From contig NZ_LR590477.1 in NCBI RefSeq assembly GCF_901482445.1, positions 1 to 64,000 of the forward strand: a stretch of DNA of 64,000 nucleotides, written 5' to 3'. How positions within the stretch are numbered: position 1 is the stretch's first letter; every line of letters begins with the position of its first letter. Positions 62,552-64,000 of the stretch are shown here, piece after piece. This DNA comes from Neisseria lactamica (GTDB lineage: Bacteria > Pseudomonadota > Gammaproteobacteria > Burkholderiales > Neisseriaceae). The notes below the pieces were generated by a model. It was not told where the DNA came from, searched no databases, and saw only the letters and a list, made by a program, of their open reading frames with translations. The position numbers and the translations under genes are program-made.

Positions 62552-64000
62552 TTACAGTTTAACCGAATGTTCGCGCGTTTCGTGGAACACGATGTCCGGC
62601 CAACGTTCTTGCGTGAGTCCCAAATTCACGCGGTTGGGGGCGAGGTAGGCGAGGTTGCCGCCCGCGTCGATGGCGAGATTGCCCGCGTTGGCTTTTTCAA
62701 ACTCCGCCAGTTTTTTCTTGTCGTCGCACGATACCCAGCGCGCCGACCAGATGGATGCGCTGTCGAACACGGCTTCTACGCCGTATTCGTTGGCGAGGCG
62801 CGAGGTTACGACTTCAAACTGCAACACGCCGACCGCGCCCAAAATCAAATCCGCGCCGCTCATCGGTTTGAACACCTGTACCGCGCCTTCTTCGCCGAGC
62901 TGTTGCAAACCTTTTTGCAGTTGCTTGATTTTCAGAGGGTTTTTGATGCGGACACTGCGGAACAGTTCGGGCGCGAAGAAGGGGATGCCGGTAAACGCCA
63001 GTTGTTCGCCTTCGGAGAAGCTGTCGCCGATTTGGATGTTGCCGTGGTTCGGGATGCCGATGATGTCGCCGGCGTAGGCTTCTTCCACCAGCTCGCGGTC
63101 GTGCGACATAAAGGTTACCACGCTGGAGGCGGCGATTTCGCGGTTGATGCGAAGGTGTTTCATCTTCATACCGCGCTCGAATCTGCCGGAGCAGACGCGC
63201 AGGAAGGCGATGCGGTCGCGGTGTTTCGGGTCCATATTGGCTTGGATTTTGAAGATAAATCCGGAGAATTTCGGCTCGTCCGGTTCGACCATGCGCACGG
63301 TCGCGTCGCGCGGTTTCGGAGCGGACGCCCAGTCAATCAATGAATTGAGGATTTCCTGAATACCGAAGTTGTTAATCGCCGAACCGAAGAACACGGGCGT
63401 GAGTTCGCCGGCGAGGAATTCGTCAAGATTGAACTCGTTGGAAGCCGCCTGCACCAATTCGATTTCGTCGCGCAACTGTTGGATTTCCAACGGAAAGCGT
63501 TGTTCCAATTCGGGATTGTCGATGCCTTTGATGATGTCGAACTCGTGCGGCAGACGTTCGCCGCCCGCTTCAAAGAGATAGATTTCGTCGTTCAGGATGT
63601 GGTACACGCCCTTGAAGTTTTTGCCCATACCGATCGGCCAGGTAACGGGCGCGCAGCGGATTTTTAAAATGTTTTCCACTTCGTCCAAAAGTTCCAGGGA
63701 ATCGCGCACTTCGCGGTCGTATTTGTTCATGAACGTAACAATCGGCGTATCGCGCAGGCGGCAGACGTTTAAGAGCTTGATGGTTTGTGCTTCCACGCCT
63801 TTTGCCGCGTCGATGACCATCAATGCGCTGTCGACGGCGGTTAAAACGCGGTAGGTATCTTCGGAGAAGTCTTGGTGTCCCGGCGTGTCCAAGAGGTTGA
63901 CGGTGTGGTCTTTGTAGTCGAACTGCATTACGCTTGATGCCACGGAAATGCCGCGCTGCTTCTCGATTTCCATCCAGTCGGAAGTGGCGAATTTGCCGGT
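62552..64000 (-). CDS. prfC: Peptide chain release factor 3 (partial)
   Basis: The C-terminal 482 codons; the start lies beyond the right edge. GTPase motifs: KQRGISVASSVMQFD (switch I), LDTPGHQDFSEDTYR (G3), FMNKYDRE (G4). Domain II (FIFKIQANMDPKHRDRIAF) and the RF3-specific C-terminal part (GVLQFEVVTSRLANEYG) are intact. It recycles RF1/RF2 after termination. Its 3' end has been copied to 61262-61366. Confidence 0.95.
   Translation of the reverse strand, partial: TGKFATSDWMEIEKQRGISVASSVMQFDYKDHTVNLLDTPGHQDFSEDTYRVLTAVDSALMVIDAAKGVEAQTIKLLNVCRLRDTPIVTFMNKYDREVRDSLELLDEVENILKIRCAPVTWPIGMGKNFKGVYHILNDEIYLFEAGGERLPHEFDIIKGIDNPELEQRFPLEIQQLRDEIELVQAASNEFNLDEFLAGELTPVFFGSAINNFGIQEILNSLIDWASAPKPRDATVRMVEPDEPKFSGFIFKIQANMDPKHRDRIAFLRVCSGRFERGMKMKHLRINREIAASSVVTFMSHDRELVEEAYAGDIIGIPNHGNIQIGDSFSEGEQLAFTGIPFFAPELFRSVRIKNPLKIKQLQKGLQQLGEEGAVQVFKPMSGADLILGAVGVLQFEVVTSRLANEYGVEAVFDSASIWSARWVSCDDKKKLAEFEKANAGNLAIDAGGNLAYLAPNRVNLGLTQERWPDIVFHETREHSVKL

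Noticed and set aside
1..64000. tRNA, rRNA or complete prophage
   Set aside because: I saw no cloverleaf with a GTTCGAATC-like T arm, no rRNA signature and no phage structural or integrase genes.

Overview
The window is chromosomal DNA of Neisseria, almost certainly N. meningitidis. The evidence is the very dense DNA uptake sequence (GCCGTCTGAA, often as inverted pairs forming terminators), three full-length Correia elements (about 155-157 bp, TATAGTGGATT ends) plus one miniature, and a gene order typical of the meningococcus: rpsP-rimM-trmD-rplS, misR/misS, pglL, tatABC, yajC-secD-secF, potABC, amtB, rho, ppsA/ppsR, lolA, potD, prfC. Names come from protein motifs and order read by eye; no database search was run.

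Positions 1-15,700 are an accessory contact-dependent-inhibition (two-partner secretion) island read on the minus strand. It holds one near-full-length TpsA/FHA/CdiA-like exoprotein gene (start 15654) whose last part, an EndoU-type nuclease domain behind a VENN motif, is thrown out of frame by a G5 tract. A putative immunity gene follows, then a start-less silent cassette carrying the same 1.33-kb pre-VENN region with a different toxin tip, an Imm42-like gene, a SUKH-like immunity gene fused to an HNH-toxin remnant, an IS3-family element with two frameshifts, and a degraded third cassette copy. Remnants of a TpsA-type leader (ESPR) mark the cassette joints. No TpsB transporter gene lies in the window.

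Positions 15,780-18,770 look like a stranded plasmid replicon: a truncated dnaB copy, an apparently intact RepB/Rep_3-family initiator, and 18 same-orientation iterons in two duplicated six-iteron clusters plus six singles. A family 2 glycosyltransferase and a short YadA-like trimeric autotransporter follow; the latter has a strong promoter, a palindromic operator candidate and a 12-base homopolymer.

Positions 20,900-59,400 are largely housekeeping: a zinc ABC transporter (znuCBA with Zur-like boxes and a possible 34-residue membrane protein overlapping znuC), the ribosomal/tRNA-modification operon, a protein acetyltransferase of the Pat type, the MisRS two-component system, the pilin oligosaccharyltransferase PglL, Maf, Tat translocase, HinT, HisE, a zinc dehydrogenase, an HDAC-family amidohydrolase with a C9 tract near its 3' end, SecDF-YajC, S15 with a structured leader, spermidine/putrescine import (PotABC, with a PotD-type protein further on), AmtB, Rho, PEP synthase with its regulator, phosphoglycolate phosphatase, a cation diffusion facilitator, a ferritin-like protein and LolA.

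Positions 59,500-64,000 are again rearranged: a glycosyltransferase with an in-frame heptanucleotide repeat (phase-variation candidate), a frameshifted gamma-carbonic anhydrase gene, a 345-bp inverted duplication fused to a copied prfC 3' end, an IS3-family remnant, and a DUF305 copper-type periplasmic protein with a MerR-family-like promoter (19-bp spacer) that looks horizontally acquired. The window ends inside prfC.
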